Assembly (NCBI GenBank): GCA_038373885.1
Contig: JAWZYV010001807.1
Location: 558,001 to 622,000, forward strand
DNA from: Cheiracanthium punctorium
Taxonomy: Eukaryota; Arthropoda; Arachnida; Araneae; Cheiracanthiidae
Direction of reading: 5' to 3'
Length of the DNA: 64,000 bases
Shown here: positions 11,831 to 24,460 of the stretch, in pieces
Layout: each line of letters begins with the position of its first letter
How positions within the stretch are numbered: position 1 is the first letter of the stretch
Translations under genes and position numbers: made by a program
The notes under the pieces: model-generated
Seen by the model: only the letters and a program-made list of their open reading frames with translations
Told to the model about the DNA's origin: nothing
Databases searched by the model: none

Positions 11831-14800
11831 AGTAAGAACTGATTTTAAAAATTTTATAAAGGAGATTTCTCTTTCGAAGATTCACCCAATCTTTGAAGAC
11901 CAGTTAAAATTGATAGTGAAAAAAATCAAAATATTCTTTGAAAATAATCAATACTGCACTAGAGTTGAGATATCCATCATATTTCGTACCTTCTAATCAA
12001 GAGTTGAAAATCATTTACGTTAGATACTACCTTAAAGAAACGAATGAACTTAATGGTCAAACTAATAAAGAATTTTGCAAAATCATGGATTAATATTAAA
12101 AATAGGTATTATTTAAGGGTCTAAAGATCTGGAGAAGGCACCGATTTCTTCGACAACAGGGGACACTCTCTGGTACGGGGCTAACGCATATGCGCATGTG
12201 CGGCTGGAGATAAACGGCCAGTGTTACAGCAAGTAATGGGGTTCGTAGAAATGTTGTCACACATGCGGAAGAAATAAAATGCAAAATAGCTATTTAGAAC
12301 TGCATAAAAATTCTCAGTATTTTTAAAGCGTGAGTAAGATGTACTGTTTATTTAATATTTATCTGTTTCATTTTTATTAGTTTAAGAGCTCTAGAAATGA
12401 TTTGAGTTTCATTGAATTGTAGAAGTTGTTAACTTAGTGTCAAAACTGCATTCTGTTATCTTGGGAACGGTAACTTTAAAACTAGAATATGAAATTCATA
12501 ATTGATAGAAAGTGAAACATATTGAATATAATTTTCAATGATAAAATTTAAAAAATATGTTTGCTGGCAAGCTTGCTTTTCCTATGCGCAGATCATAAAA
12601 TTCGACCTTATAGTGCCGCCCAAGTCCATATCTGTTGGAACCTTAGCAAATAATGCGTCCTCAAATTTCGGTTTGTTAAATGCTTTAAATAAAAACACCA
12701 ATAATATCTACACTTTTAATTTGATTCACGAACAAAAGTTTATTAATACTGCAAACGCTTGTTTTTACTACAAAAAAAAATCATTTTATTTCTATTTACA
12801 GCATTTTTATTTAAAATATAGACAAATTATTTTTGTCACATGCATTTTCTCATTTCTAAAGCAGTGTTCTAACTATTTTGTGTATTTTGTAGCTTAAGTT
12901 AAACTATATATGTTTCTGTTCGGACACTCTAAAACGTTTTCTATTTGTTCCGAGGAATAAGCATTTGTTGAGATTTGCAGAACAGTTATTAAGGTCGGTT
13001 TCTAAAATATTTTTTGTGCAATTGCGCTTTCTGTCAAAATATATATTTGGTTTTTTTTTTTGTTTTTTGTTTTTTTTCCTTTTATTACATTTCACCGAAA
13101 CAACATATATTCTATGTTTTAGAAAAGTACAGTGTTTAAGAATTTCAAAGAATGAAAAGAATTTTGCGGGGCGTATGAAGGACATTGGTATGCATATTTT
13201 GCCGAAGAATGAAAGAGGAAATTACAATGCTGCGGCAAGATATTTAAAATTGTTGTGAACTGTCAAAAGCACAAGTTTCTTGTAGTGCTTTTAGTTTCGT
13301 CTTTTCTGCCTTACTGTTGTGAATCGCTTGAGGAGAAATTTAAGTATGTTCTTTAAGTGATAGATCATACTCCGTTGGAAATGATTTATATTTGTCATGT
13401 TTATATGGAATACTGTGCGTCAAAAACAGGCCCGCAAATAGAGGGAGATAAACGGGTCAGATGACTTGGGCACCGTGCTGAAGGGGGCGCCCAAATCAAT
13501 TATGGTTTGCAAGAAGAGGGCGCCAAAATTAAAGTTTACATCAGACGCCGTATTATATGAGGCACCAAAATTAAGGTTTCTCTCGGGTGGCGTGAAAAGC
13601 GGGTGAACTGCTCGAAAATACTGTACAAAGAACGGATTGAAACGGCATTGAACAATCCATTCAAACATTTAAGCTAGAGCGAACAGTAAAAGTTCTTAGA
13701 TTTTAGTTATCGGAGTGAAAAAATTAAAATAAATGCTGTAATGCTTTCCTTTCTCTGTTCTCTACCATCGTTGTAAAGACGCGACAACAGCTAACAGCTC
13801 TCTACGCTAGGACAGAACGAAAGTGTTCAAAATTCCAAGCTGGGATGCGACAAAACATGGACATAGAAAGGGTCCCATCCTGCTCTTTGCAACGATGAGA
13901 TCAAAAAAGTTAACTATACGTAAATCAGTTGGGATATGCGCAAATAAGTTTCCGCTGGAAATCGTTTTATATTCGATGTATTCCGAATGAATTATCTTTA
14001 TGCAAGTTTTACTAACTTTTAGAAATTTTACTTTTTAAGCTATTATCTGTATACGGATCCATCTTCCCCATGAATGCTTGACATTTTTTTTTTATTTAAA
14101 AGTCATTTTTGATATTTTTATGTTTCTTCTTGCAAACAGAATGAAATCTGTCGTTTCATGATTTAATTTTGCTAACTGCAAATTAATCTAGGCAGAATTA
14201 ACTACATATTACTTGATATCCAATAACATTTTCTGTGTATAAGCTACCCTTTTGAACTGATGAAATTAATTTTCATGTCATGCCACCGAAATCCATCTAG
14301 AATGACTAACGAAGTAATCTGAGATAAAATATCAAACTATTCTTCTTGGATAAAGGACAGAAGAGACAATAATCTTCTAGACATTAACATTTTAGAATTA
14401 TTCGTATTTGAAAGAATTAAAATATGCAGGGAATGTCTCGATATTGGAATTTCCGTCGTCTTTTTAAGCTAAAATTAAATATTCATTTCGAAGGAAATAT
14501 AATTGTAAATCTAACGCCTTGCACAATAATAATTGAAGATGGCTCGTAAAATGCCAAGAGCTCTGACGATGTCTAACAATTCGACAGCATTGCAACACAG
14601 CAGATAATTTTAACCCTGTAAGCGTCATGAAAAACGTCGAGAATGTAAACCAGTCTTTATTTCACGTCACGTTGACAGTTGTGTATATAAGAGAGGGCAC
14701 GAAGACGTTAATGAGTACAGACTCCATTAAATCCAAGTTTGACCTGTTCATTCCCATTATTTCAAAATGGTGCAACGGTTAAGGTTCTTTCCTGTTTCCA

Positions 14801-16001
14801 GCAGTCCATAAGTACCCATCACATACAAGCAGTGACCAAATGCAAAGCGGGGTACAGAAGGGTAGTGTGATCAATGAGAAAGAACAGCTTAAACCCAAAA
14901 CCCAAATTCACAAGAAAGTTAAATCATGAGAAACAAATCGTTATAAAAACATCCAACACAATTGTTCTTTTTTTGAACATGTGCATAACTGTATAAATAT
15001 AATTCAAAATCAAACTCACTAAGCTACTTCTTTCAATCACCGCTATTACAGAGTAATCTTTTATATCGTGTTAAGGTCATTTAAGGATATATCAGGTATG
15101 TTCCGGACATTCCCAAATATTCATTAATTTAAAATACAATTTTCCAAACAATTTATTTCATCTCCAATTCATGAGCCAAAACTGATGAACGGTGGTACAA
15201 ATCAAATTCAACTTTCATCCTATATCACTCTGAATGTCAAGCAACGGACAGAATGCTCAAATTTCCTGATTCTGGTGAAAGTTCCATTAGCTCGTGCAAG
15301 CTTCCCATGGAGAGGTTCGTCTTCAATCGGTCCTTACTTTCTGAAGTTGCCTCGAACAATGAATTAAAGTAAACTAATTATGTCAAATCTTTTTAGTATG
15401 CTTTTATTAAAATGTTAAGGTGCTTTGGGATACACTTTGTGAAACAAACTGTACTAACACATTATAATCTGTACCATAAGTAACTCCTAGAAAATACTTA
15501 GAACAGCAATTAAAAAAATTAAACACATTTTGTGAAATGGAAAAGGTTTCTGTACCATTTCTGTGTCAGAAAACTTTTGTAATGCTTCATGAGAAGCACA
15601 GTTTGTTCAGCACAGTTCGGTGAGTAGTTCAGACATTCAGAGATTTATTTTATTGCCTGGGGCAGATTGTTATTTATTTTGATTTGTGTGCAAAGTCCGT
15701 GAATCCAATTTTGGCTTTTCAAACAGCATCTTTACCAGCTGAAAACCTAGCCAAACTTTGCTTCCGTACTCTTGCTGGAGCTTCAGGAAACGTCTACCTC
15801 ACTGTGCTCAGGTCTAATGTAAAATCTTGTTCCACGCCATATCTTTAGAACACATCACACACGCCTTGAATTGGCTACTCAATTGCCTCTTAAGAGCTGC
15901 AAAACTGAAAAGGTGGCGAAAGTGGAGACTTTTTTATTGTATTTCTTGTTTTAGAAAGCAAACCACTGCATAAAAAGTTCATATGCAGTACTGGCGAAGT
16001 T
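11831..16001. other. No recognisable gene
   Basis: AT-rich. At about 13470-13590 the motif GGCGCC(A)AAATTAA recurs three times at 40-50 bp spacing, a small degenerate tandem array. Long T runs lie at about 13050-13080. Open frames (119, 97 and 93 codons near 12.5-13.3 kb) are biased in composition and show no domain. Confidence 0.45.
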
Positions 16002-16003
16002 AT

Positions 16004-16040
16004 TATGATTTTAGCTAAAGTCATTTTAGCTAAAATCATA
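16004..16040. repeat. Short perfect inverted repeat
   Basis: TATGATTTTAGCTAAA at 16004-16019 is repeated as its reverse complement at 16025-16040, with a 5-base loop. It could form a cruciform or RNA hairpin; no gene is adjacent. Confidence 0.8.
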
Positions 16041-16734
16041 CTTCTTTGTTTTAACAGAGTTTAATAAAAATTATATTGAGTAACATATCAGCTCGATGCT
16101 CCGATGAATTTTAGTTAAAAGCCGAAGGTGGCTATACCAAAAACACAGGATTGTATGTCATTTCTATATATGTTCAAAACAAAGCTTTTGTAACTCAGTT
16201 TTTTTTTATGAATCCAATAATTTGTCCAATATTGTACTTATGTCTTTTGAAAAGTCGTGTTTCCAAAGGGGTAGGTGAGCAGTAGGTCGAACGTCCCTCC
16301 GTTATTACACTCGAAACTAAATAACTGTCAATTTGTTAGGGAATTTGAAATTTAGTCTTTAGAATTGTGTTTAAATTGTTCGTTCTCACCGTTGTAAAAC
16401 CATAACCTTCCTGTGAACACTGTCGCTTGCGCTTCATGATTTTTTGTAGAGCAATCATAGACTCTAACCGGAAAGGAACTCTAGCGCAGACAGATTTCTA
16501 AAGCTACTGAGGCAAATTTTCAAAGGCGGTAGAATAGGTGGCTCTTTGCTTCAGTCTACAGGAGGCGAAATTGTAAATCTATGTCAGAAGATAAGTCTTT
16601 TCCGCTTTTTCTTTTCAGTGATGAGAACGAATAAGTTAAATGCAGGGTTCAAGATTAAAAAATGAATAACTGATAAAAAAAAAGAACCCATCGCTAATTA
16701 AATAATTCCATATACTCCCATTTGCTTAATCCGC

Positions 16735-17145
16735 CACTGACGACCAATGTAACAAAAAGAAGTTGACGACTACTCATTTCCTAACATACTGTTTCATAAT
16801 AGTTCTGCTAGCATGTATATTTCAAGACAACCCAACACAATATGTTTTTTCATCAAAATCTCTATCTTACAGGTTTTTAAAGGATTGAGAAACAGTATAA
16901 ATATCATCTTCTATTATGTCTTTTTTAAAACTTTCCTTAATTCGTCAATAACGATCAGTATAATCGAAATCTGCTGGCTACTACTCATTTCTTATCATAC
17001 TTTTTCACAGTACTTGGACTAACATACATATTTCAAGACCACCCACCACTATATTCTTTTTTATCAAAATCTTACTCTTAGATTTTTTAAAGGATTGAAA
17101 AAAATTATAAATATCATCTTTGGATACTTCGCTTTTTTTTTCTTT
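16735..17145. repeat. Two-unit tandem duplication, period about 211 bp
   Basis: TACTCATTTC recurs at 16771 and 16982. Both are followed in the same order by a CATACT block, TATTTCAAGAC, TCAAAATCT, a TTTTTAAAGGATTGA block and TATAAATATCATCTT. The units differ by scattered substitutions, so the duplication is not recent. Confidence 0.75.
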
Positions 17146-17654
17146 CAGGTGTGATTACTTACCGAAAAAGAGGGTGGGGAGGAAATATATCCACCCAAGT
17201 CTTCAAGATCGCAAACAGCTGACGTTTCCCTGATAAAGAAAGATAAACAAACACAGAATAGATGACGTCTACTGGAGCATAAATTTCCCTCCATTGAAAA
17301 GAAATCCAATTTTCTTTCCTTTCGTCATCATAACACAGGTTTTTAAAAATATATAAAAGTGGAATACACAACGCATACAGATCGCTCCTCTTTTGTCGGC
17401 ACTGTATGGTACGATGAATGGAAATATCCATTTGAAGAATTTTATTTACTTCACTCTGTAACAAAACATGTTTCTTGAAGGAGTATTCTTATGCAACCAT
17501 AAGTTTGCTGAAGACGCTGCATTGAAATTGCAATACATTATGTTGCTGGGTCAGATACATTTATTAAAGATATAAAAACAGTACCTATGTCCATGTACCA
17601 GTTTGTTGTAAGTAATTATTTGTTGTTTTTTTTTGTTTGTATTATATGGCGAGC
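17146..17654. other. No recognisable gene
   Basis: A 101-codon minus-strand open frame (17159-17464) has no recognisable domain or upstream signal. The rest is AT-rich. Confidence 0.4.
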
Positions 17655-17858
17655 CTACACGAGGGGCATCTTCTACCAAGAGGGCTACCTTCAGTGGAGG
17701 ACTTTTCAAGAAGTGCTAACGCTTATTTATGTTAAATCGGGAGAAAATCGCCCAGAACGCCAGGCCGTTTGGTCAACATCCGTTTGACAGGCTCGAACCC
17801 GTTAACTTCACACTTCGGCCATCTACCATGTTCAGTGTCTTATCCACTCTGCAGTTTT
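17655..17858 (-). mobile_element. tRNA-derived SINE
   Basis: On the minus strand, near the right edge, an A-box-like GCAGAGTGGATAAG is followed about 60 bp later by a B-box-like GGGTTCGAGCC (plus-strand positions about 17790-17800). The copy at 11653-11830 is its diverged relative. This is the usual arrangement of a tRNA-headed SINE in reverse orientation. The 3' end on the minus strand is taken at about 17655 where similarity to the other copy ends. Confidence 0.6.
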
Positions 17859-19555
17859 GAAAGCAGATGAAGCTGTTCATTATCCAACAGAATTTTTGGA
17901 TGCACTTGATCTGCCAGGGATGCTGAAATTGAAAATTCTCGTGTCAGGTATCATGTTGCGAAATATCAACCAGCAAAAACTTTGCAACGGCACACGGCTT
18001 GCAGTAAAAAAAAAAAAAAGTCTTTTTAAGATATTTGTGTTTCAGTAATCGGTACATTTTAGATAATTTAAACTTAGGATTTTATTTTTTTATTTTGATA
18101 TTATTATACTTAGCTATTTTAGTTTTTTCTTTTGAATCTTTACAATATTTAACCTTTTACAGGGCAATGTTCCTAGTTGGAAACACCACATCAAAATCCA
18201 CATCAATTTATTCAAAAATGAAATTTTATCAACATTGACGTGTAAAAATTAGCAGATACAGTTAAAAGATGATTTTTTTTTAAAGTTGTGAGTGGAAATC
18301 GACAAAAAATTATGAAAATCTCCATTTTCATAAATTTCATGCTGTTAATCGGGAACACAGTGAAAATTGTTTACAGTATTTTTTCAACATTTAAATGATC
18401 CTTTCACTAACGCATTAAGACAAAATATGCAACAAAAAATGATGCCAAGATGTCAATTCGGTCTGTAAAGGGTTAGTATTCATTTTTTTAAATCATAAAT
18501 GCAAGAGATTGCATAAAAAGCAGGTAGTTATATAAATAATTCAAAAAGGGCCCCAAGAAAAATTTTTGCGGGAGGCTCAGACTTTCGCGGTACGCCACTG
18601 ACGTGAATGATAGCTGAGTTCAGTCAGTTGTTGCGAGCAGACATTTGATTCTGCCGAGAGCATAAATCTCGGTATTATGTGCTTTTGTAAACGATCTTCT
18701 GTTTGTGTTGAGAAGCTTATTTTTTAAAGCTTTTAGTAAATATTTCTTTGCTGTGCGCTGAGGAATAGATGTCAGTTTTTCCTCGAGAATTTCCACTGAG
18801 TTTGAAGAACGTGGAAGAATTTTGTTGTGTGTGAAATACAGCATCTGATAAATCTTCTGCGCTAAGCTGACTGTTATAAAACGTGTCATTAATTCCTGTG
18901 AATTGTATGTAGCAAATTGTTTGTCGAAGTTCTAGAATGAATAAACTTTATGTTTCGTCTTGGCAAGTGGACTGTTTACTAGAAATTTCTATATACATTG
19001 GACAGCTAAGCTACGAACCCGAAGTCTAATCGCAGTTTACTGCAACATTATATAGGTGTGGTTAAACCTAGGTTGAACAAGGGGAAAGGGTCAAATTCCA
19101 TAGCATCATCCTCTCTACCCTCCATCTCTGTATCTTGCATACGCCATTACCTTAAATATTTCTGGTAGTGAAAATATCTTCACATCATAATAAAATAATC
19201 AAAACTTTGTGAAATCTTTAGTCCCTAGTCTCTTAACAAACCTTCTAATAAGCCGTTTCTATTTTTTATATTAATAATGTAATGCCATTGCATAACTAAC
19301 AAAAATTAAATATCATGCTCGATTTTAATAGAAAAAAATTATCTGGAATCTGAAATACTCAATTTTAATTAAATCTTCTGCAGTTCAGCAGAAGAAAATA
19401 GTTTATTTTAATCCTATGAAAACCGTCAAGCTCCCTAATCTCGAGGGGTTATTTAGAATCGCACAAAATTGCGAATCTGTTTTGTTATGCAGTAAATTTT
19501 GAGAGAAAGTTTATATAACTCATACGCAATTTTTTATTCATGACATCATGTTTTT
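17859..19555. other. No recognisable gene
   Basis: AT-rich. At about 18545-18605 there is a patch ending TACGCCACTGACG, of a kind also seen near G/C tracts at 29.1, 31.4 and 62.9 kb, perhaps old transposon ends. Open frames up to 89 codons show no domain. Confidence 0.4.
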
Positions 19556-19736
19556 GACCCTTTTTTGACGACAGCTGGCTGTGCCTGCGCACAGCCAGCT
19601 GTCGTCAAAAAAGGGTCTCTAGATCTTTGGCACGCGATGAACGTTTCGATCGTCCGCCATCTTGCTGGTAGTTAAGTCGAGTGATGGCAACGGCTGCCCT
19701 TTTTTCAGCATTGGGAAAGGGTTGCGCCTCAAAGGG
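19556..19736 (+). mobile_element. TTAA MITE, copy A, with a 29-bp hairpin in place of its left half
   Basis: The right half (TCTAGATCTTTGGCACGCG through GGTTGCGCCTCAAAGGG and a TTAA at 19737-19740) matches the other copies of the family. The normal left half is missing. Instead, 19556-19584 is an exact reverse complement of 19589-19617 around a 4-base loop. The flank to the right (19741-20228) also follows copy D at 44.7 kb, so the two loci share an origin. Confidence 0.8.
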
Positions 19737-19740
19737 TTAA

Positions 19741-20228
19741 GCAATTTTTTCAGGATGAAGGACCACCATTAACAGCTCAATTTCTTTTCTACATATAGTA
19801 TTGATATGTAAATGCAAGAGGAAAAAAATTGGTTCCTTACTAAGTCCTTCTTTGCTTTTTCAATGAATGAAATGACAAAAAAATTATTAGTTTTAGTTTG
19901 TGAATGACTTTTTAATGTCCAAAAACTATACTTAGGTTTAACATAAGTCCATTTCACTATGCGCATTTAAAAGTCCAATCTTCAAGCTTTCTATTGTCTG
20001 ATCTTCCGGCTAATTCAAACAAAAATTTAACAACTTTTAGGAAATGATTCCTAAAATGGCAATTTTTACACTGAACAAATGGCTATATCTCAAGAAATTT
20101 TTTTAAGAAAATAATAATAATAATTGTTTTGTGATACACAAGATATGTACATATTATTTACAATATCTCATAAAAATCAAAAATGATTTCTTAAAATTTG
20201 TTAATTTTATATGGAATGAACCAGGAGT
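19741..20228 (+). repeat. 490-bp passenger segment, copy 1 (pair of 44675-45160)
   Basis: About 490 bp, nearly identical by eye to 44675-45160 (roughly 98%). In both loci it lies directly right of the same TTAA MITE half. It is non-coding and AT-rich. It ends at GGAATGAACCAGGAGTA in both places and the sequences part immediately after. Confidence 0.85.
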
Positions 20229-20699
20229 AAAAATTGTTGATGTAAAGTCATCAAACTTGTTAAGATTTTAGGGCAGTTAATTGATTCTGTATGTTGCAAT
20301 GCAAATGCCCCAAGATGTGTTAGATTGGAGAGCATTTGCTAAAATTAGTAAATTATGGGGGATGAGATGCCGAAATGTTCATTTCATATATCCTGCTTGA
20401 TATCAAAGCAGAAAAGAGATATCCATAAAATTCTTTCTGTAAAACACAACACTCATGAATATCTAAAAATTGACTTCAGAACATTTCGAATAGAATCCAC
20501 CAAGGAAGATGGACGTGAAAAGGGGAAAGAGTGGCCATTTTTTAAAGGTAAAAAATTATATATGTTGTCTATAAAATTCTGGCTTTAAAATTTAACAAAT
20601 ATGAGGCCTATGCTTAGGCACAGCTTGTTTATAATTAATTGAAAAAAATTTATTTAAATATTATGTTAAAAAAAGGACATTACTTTCCGGCACACCTAA
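20229..20699 (+). mobile_element. Decayed mariner-type MITE (relative of 62997-63501)
   Basis: The interior aligns with 63095-63470 through GAGAGCATTT, CATATATCC, GAGATATCC, ATTCTTTCTGTAAAA, AACAAATATGA and GGCACAGCTT. The right edge, GACATTACTTTCCGGCACACCTAA, sits where the other copy has its TA-flanked inverted terminus. The left terminus is not clear. A 77-codon open frame (20355-20588) runs in register with an 86-codon frame in the other copy. Confidence 0.55.
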
Positions 20700-22479
20700 T
20701 ATTTTTTTTTATATTAAGTACAAACAAATACATTTTAAATAAAATTTTAATGACAAAGCAGTTATGCCAAAGCAGTCAATTTATATTTATTAAATGTTAA
20801 AAGAAATAATTTCAAAGATGACATTCGTTTTTCTTTCCTCGTGAAAAGAAGGGGGGGGGGGTAGCTTTGCACCCTCCTTTGAGGGCGAGTTTCAAAATGT
20901 GCTGTAATTGATTTCTGGGTGACATGCTACATTAGAGTGGTCACAAGTTAGATGGGGGGAATTTTTTTAAATGTTATATTTTGGGGTACCCCCTAAAAGT
21001 TGCCAATTGACTGAGATTGGTAAAGTTTTAGCTCAATTGCATAATATTAGCCCGTGCCGCATCGAGGTTGAATTCTTGAAAAGTTACGATTTTTGCCATA
21101 AATATCTAATTTTTCCTGCATTTAGTATAAACGCTCTAGAAATCTGGTTCTTGTTTTATTTCATAAAAAATGTTGCTGTTTTGAACTTTTACTCTCAACA
21201 AAACCAATATTTAATGACATTAACTGTTTTTTAGTTCCGTTTGTGAATCGTACCACCAAAATTGCATTTTTGTAAAATTAGTGAAAATTAGTGTAAAAGT
21301 AGTAAAATTAGTAAAAATTTTAAATAATTTTGACCGTTTCTTATATTATTTACATCAAAAAACAAAAATAAATCAATAATTTTCATAACTTAAACTACAA
21401 TTCGTGAAATATTTTTATTTATTTTTTGTATGCATTTCTGTGCTTCAGTAGAAAGATCTTGATTTGTATTTCAGTTGAAGCACATGTAAGAGAAACCGCT
21501 CAAATTCTCTTTATTATAAGGCTATTTTTGTTATCCGTTATCCTTATTTACTTTTAGAAAGGACATATACGTATGTGCAGGGAGGCGTTATGCGTCCCCT
21601 AGCTCCCATATTATCGTTATGATTTACGGGGGTCGTACATTCTTTGCTGCAGCAATTACTAGATCGAAATCTTCTATATATTTCCCTTATCGCCACTATA
21701 TTTTAGAAATCATCCTGAAATCTTATTTGATTGCAAAGCCGGCAAAACTACTGCTCCTCATCCAGATATTTTATTTAAAATAAAATCAGATTGAGTGGTC
21801 TAAGTTGGGCAAGACAAAGTACAAAACTGCTATTGAAGATGAAACTATGACGTAAAAAATACAAAATTTGGAAGAAATTTCAAATTTTCTAGCAGAACAT
21901 TTAAGAAATCAACAGCTCATGGATAACTATAAAGAATGAATCCAAAATTGTTTGATTTTTATCGGAGTCTCCCCCAAATAGACATTTCTTTCAGAGTACC
22001 CGGTGTTGTTCATCATGCCAGGTGGATGTCTATGGCAATTTACTATTCCGAAATACTTCTTTTCAGACATCAGGTCTCATTAACAGATTAAGAAAAATGA
22101 GCTATTACAGGCATTTGTTTATTTAAAATAAATATTTAAGTAAAGGCATGTTTCAACACTCCCACTCAGACTTTAGCCCCAATCAAGACTTAAAATTATT
22201 AAAATAACTTATTCAATACAGAAAATTTAATAAAGAGGCTGAAAATAAGCCATCTTTGGTATCTTAACTTGGAGCAAGTTGAATTTTCATTTTTGATGAC
22301 ACTTTGACAAAAAAAAAGTCAGAATAAGGATGGCTGTAAAATGAATTGCATTTGAAAAAGAAAACGATGATGATTATGATAAAGATGTAAGAGCAACAAT
22401 GTTTCAACGAAGTGAATCATTTATTGGAGAAACGAGCTGATTTTTTAATTTCATCTCAAACAGTAATTTTTTTAAGCGA
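20700..22479. other. No recognisable gene
   Basis: AT-rich, with a G run at about 20850-20860. Short direct repeats of TTAGTGAAAATTAGTG type lie at 21270-21310. From about 22300 the sequence may belong to the decayed reading frame that follows, but stops and shifts prevent a firm call. Confidence 0.4.
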
Positions 22480-22720
22480 TTTAATTTTAATATGCAATTT
22501 TTGAGTACTGATCCCGATGTATGGTGTGAAAATCAGTATTATTTGAAAGAAAAAAAAACCTGAAAGCTTTTAAGGTTTTTAATGACTCAACTGAAAGGGG
22601 AGTAAAATTAATCGAAGGATTCAATTCCTGTTTAACTGAGGATGAAGAACAAAAGCAGTTTTTACTATAGGTAGTATCCGAATGTTGAAAAAAACTTTTC
22701 CACACTCTTCGAAAGCTACA
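22480..22720 (+). pseudogene. Decayed C-terminal fragment of a transposon-associated reading frame
   Basis: In two plus-strand frames joined by a shift at about 22555, the sequence reads a short segment with DPDVWCENQYYL and then a segment containing NDSTERGVKLIEGFN and TEDEEQKQFLL, followed by stops. I recall the motif NDxxERGVxLIxxFN...EEQKQFLL from the C-terminus of a repetitive arthropod protein of uncertain transposon class, so the assignment is from memory and unverified. Multiple stops and a shift show it is not functional. Confidence 0.4.
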
Positions 22721-23183
22721 TTATTTAAGCCTTGCTACTTTAACAAAAAAAAAAAAAATTGTAAACATCAATAATTTATTTTCTTTATAATGTGCTTCCT
22801 TTTTGATACATAAATTTATCAAATATATCTGAACGTATGGGCAGTCATTCTTGAAAACGTATTTTAGAGATATTCGATTTTTTTGAAATAAAACAAAGTT
22901 GGCATATATATTATTGTGGCTCTCAAAATAATGCTCTCCATTGAGAATAATGTCTGTATTAATAGAACTTCTAAAGAATTCCAATACATTACAGTCTGTG
23001 GCATTTGAGAGAAACTAATTAGCACAAGACAATGAGTATAAATTCCTTATATTCTTCAGTTAAACGTTGAAAAAAAAATTAAAAGTCTTTTACAGGTCTC
23101 ATAAAATTCCATTTGTAGTGATAATACATTTTCTTATCCGAAATCACGTCAGTTTTAAGGAAAATTTGTCGCAAAAATGACCC
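22721..23183. other. No recognisable gene
   Basis: AT-rich, with A and T runs. The 87-codon minus frame at 22721-22984 has no supportive feature. Confidence 0.4.
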
Positions 23184-23216
23184 TGACCGCAACAGGTAGC
23201 CTACCTGCTGCGGTCA
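23184..23216. repeat. Hairpin in a GC-richer island
   Basis: TGACCGCAACAGGTAG at 23184-23199 pairs with CTACCTGCTGCGGTCA at 23201-23216, with one mismatch and a 1-base gap. It stands at the left edge of a GC-richer block that runs to about 23600. Confidence 0.75.
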
Positions 23217-23750
23217 TTCTTCTGTTAACTGACGTCACGGTGGTCAACTGGTTGCGGTCAACCTCACCACATCCGATTCCAAGCCAAGAAAACAAAAATG
23301 AACATTGGCAACACTACGCTAATAACCGGAATAACCCACCTCAGTAGCCAGGTCATTCTGGCTGCGCTCTGGACACGTTGAGCAGGCAACAGCTACATGA
23401 CCGAAACGTTTTCGAACGCGGTTACTTCCAGAGCTCCGCCCAACGCTCCGCCTTTTCGAACGCTCTGGTCATGCACCGGTGTTACTGGTGCACAACCGAT
23501 GAACTCTCGAACGCGCCCTTAGATGCCAAAATTGTGGCTTTCGGCCACGGAAGCTTCCCTTCCACAGAAAATACCTCCGTGTGATTACCATATCTTTACT
23601 TCTGATCGTGAAACGGCAGGGTTACCGTAAAAGCTTCCTTTATCGCGCCAAGAAAAAAAGGAACGAAATGAAATCGCGCCAAAAAGGACTAATACTAAAG
23701 CTGTACCAAATATCCAATATAAAACACAAGGTCAACCTGGGCGTTAAACC
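23217..23750 (+). other. GC-richer island, unidentified, possibly retroelement-derived
   Basis: GC content is clearly above that of the surroundings. Two consecutive open frames (23378-23584 and 23581-23778) overlap by four bases but have no domain I recognise. The island leads directly into an LTR-like segment, so it may be the 3' part of a degraded LTR element or part of a longer LTR. Confidence 0.3.
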
Positions 23751-23936
23751 TGTAACAAGGGAGGAATGTTCCTTTTAAAAGTGGTATTCGGTAATGTCTG
23801 CATTCCCTATCCCCTCCCTTCGCGTAAAAATTCCCCATCCAGTTTTCCTTCATCTGATTGTATTATGAAATGTTCCTGTCGCCATCCCCTTGTAGATTTT
23901 CCGGCAAAATAAAAGAGGTCTATAACTTAAACTGAC
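23751..23936 (+). mobile_element. Possible solo LTR or LTR fragment
   Basis: The segment starts TGTAACAAGGGAGGAATGTT, ends ACTTAAACTGACA, and has an AATAAA about 30 bases before the end (GCAAAATAAAAGAGG). TG...CA limits and a late poly(A) signal are usual for LTRs. I see no target-site duplication and no second copy in the window. Confidence 0.35.
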
Positions 23937-23948
23937 AATGGCATATGT

Positions 23949-24460
23949 TGCTTCTTGCTGAGAAACAGTTAGTAATTCATTTATGCAATCTTATATATGG
24001 GTCACGCCCACACACTTAACAGAGATTTTCTTCTTTTAAAGAGAAGAGCGTTTCAATTTCTATCATGGGCAGGGGCGGATACAACCGGTCATAGAGGCCC
24101 GAGCAATATATGTGAACAGATAGGAACACTTATACATTACTCTGAATGCCTTCTGAATATATATTTTCAGGAATACGAAATACTAATATACATACTTATT
24201 AGGTATGGCACAAGTTCCTTCTTAACGACAAGCAGTTATAGTAATTCATTTAGGCAATATTTTGTATGGGTAACGCCCACATATTAAACCAAGTGAAGCT
24301 TTTCTTCTTTTAAAGAGAGAGACTGTCAATTTCTATCACAATAAGGTGTGTATACAACCAGTCAGACGGACCCGAGAAATGTATGTAAGCAGAGGTCCAT
24401 TTATATTTTATTCTTAATATATCTACACGAAATATTTATATACATGTATATGAATAGGAA
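23949..24460 (+). repeat. Two-unit tandem duplication, period about 260 bp
   Basis: Unit 1 (about 23949-24209) and unit 2 (about 24210-24460) share, in order, AGTAATTCATTTA, a TGGGT-ACGCCCACA block, TTTTCTTCTTTTAAAGAGA, CAATTTCTATCA, ACAACCRGTCA and CCCGAG. Substitutions and small gaps separate them, so the duplication is moderately old. Confidence 0.7.

Noticed and set aside
12538..13258. Frames of 119, 93 and 97 codons near 12.5-13.3 kb
   Set aside because: AT-rich, strongly biased for Phe, Lys and Asn, mutually overlapping on both strands, no recognisable motif.
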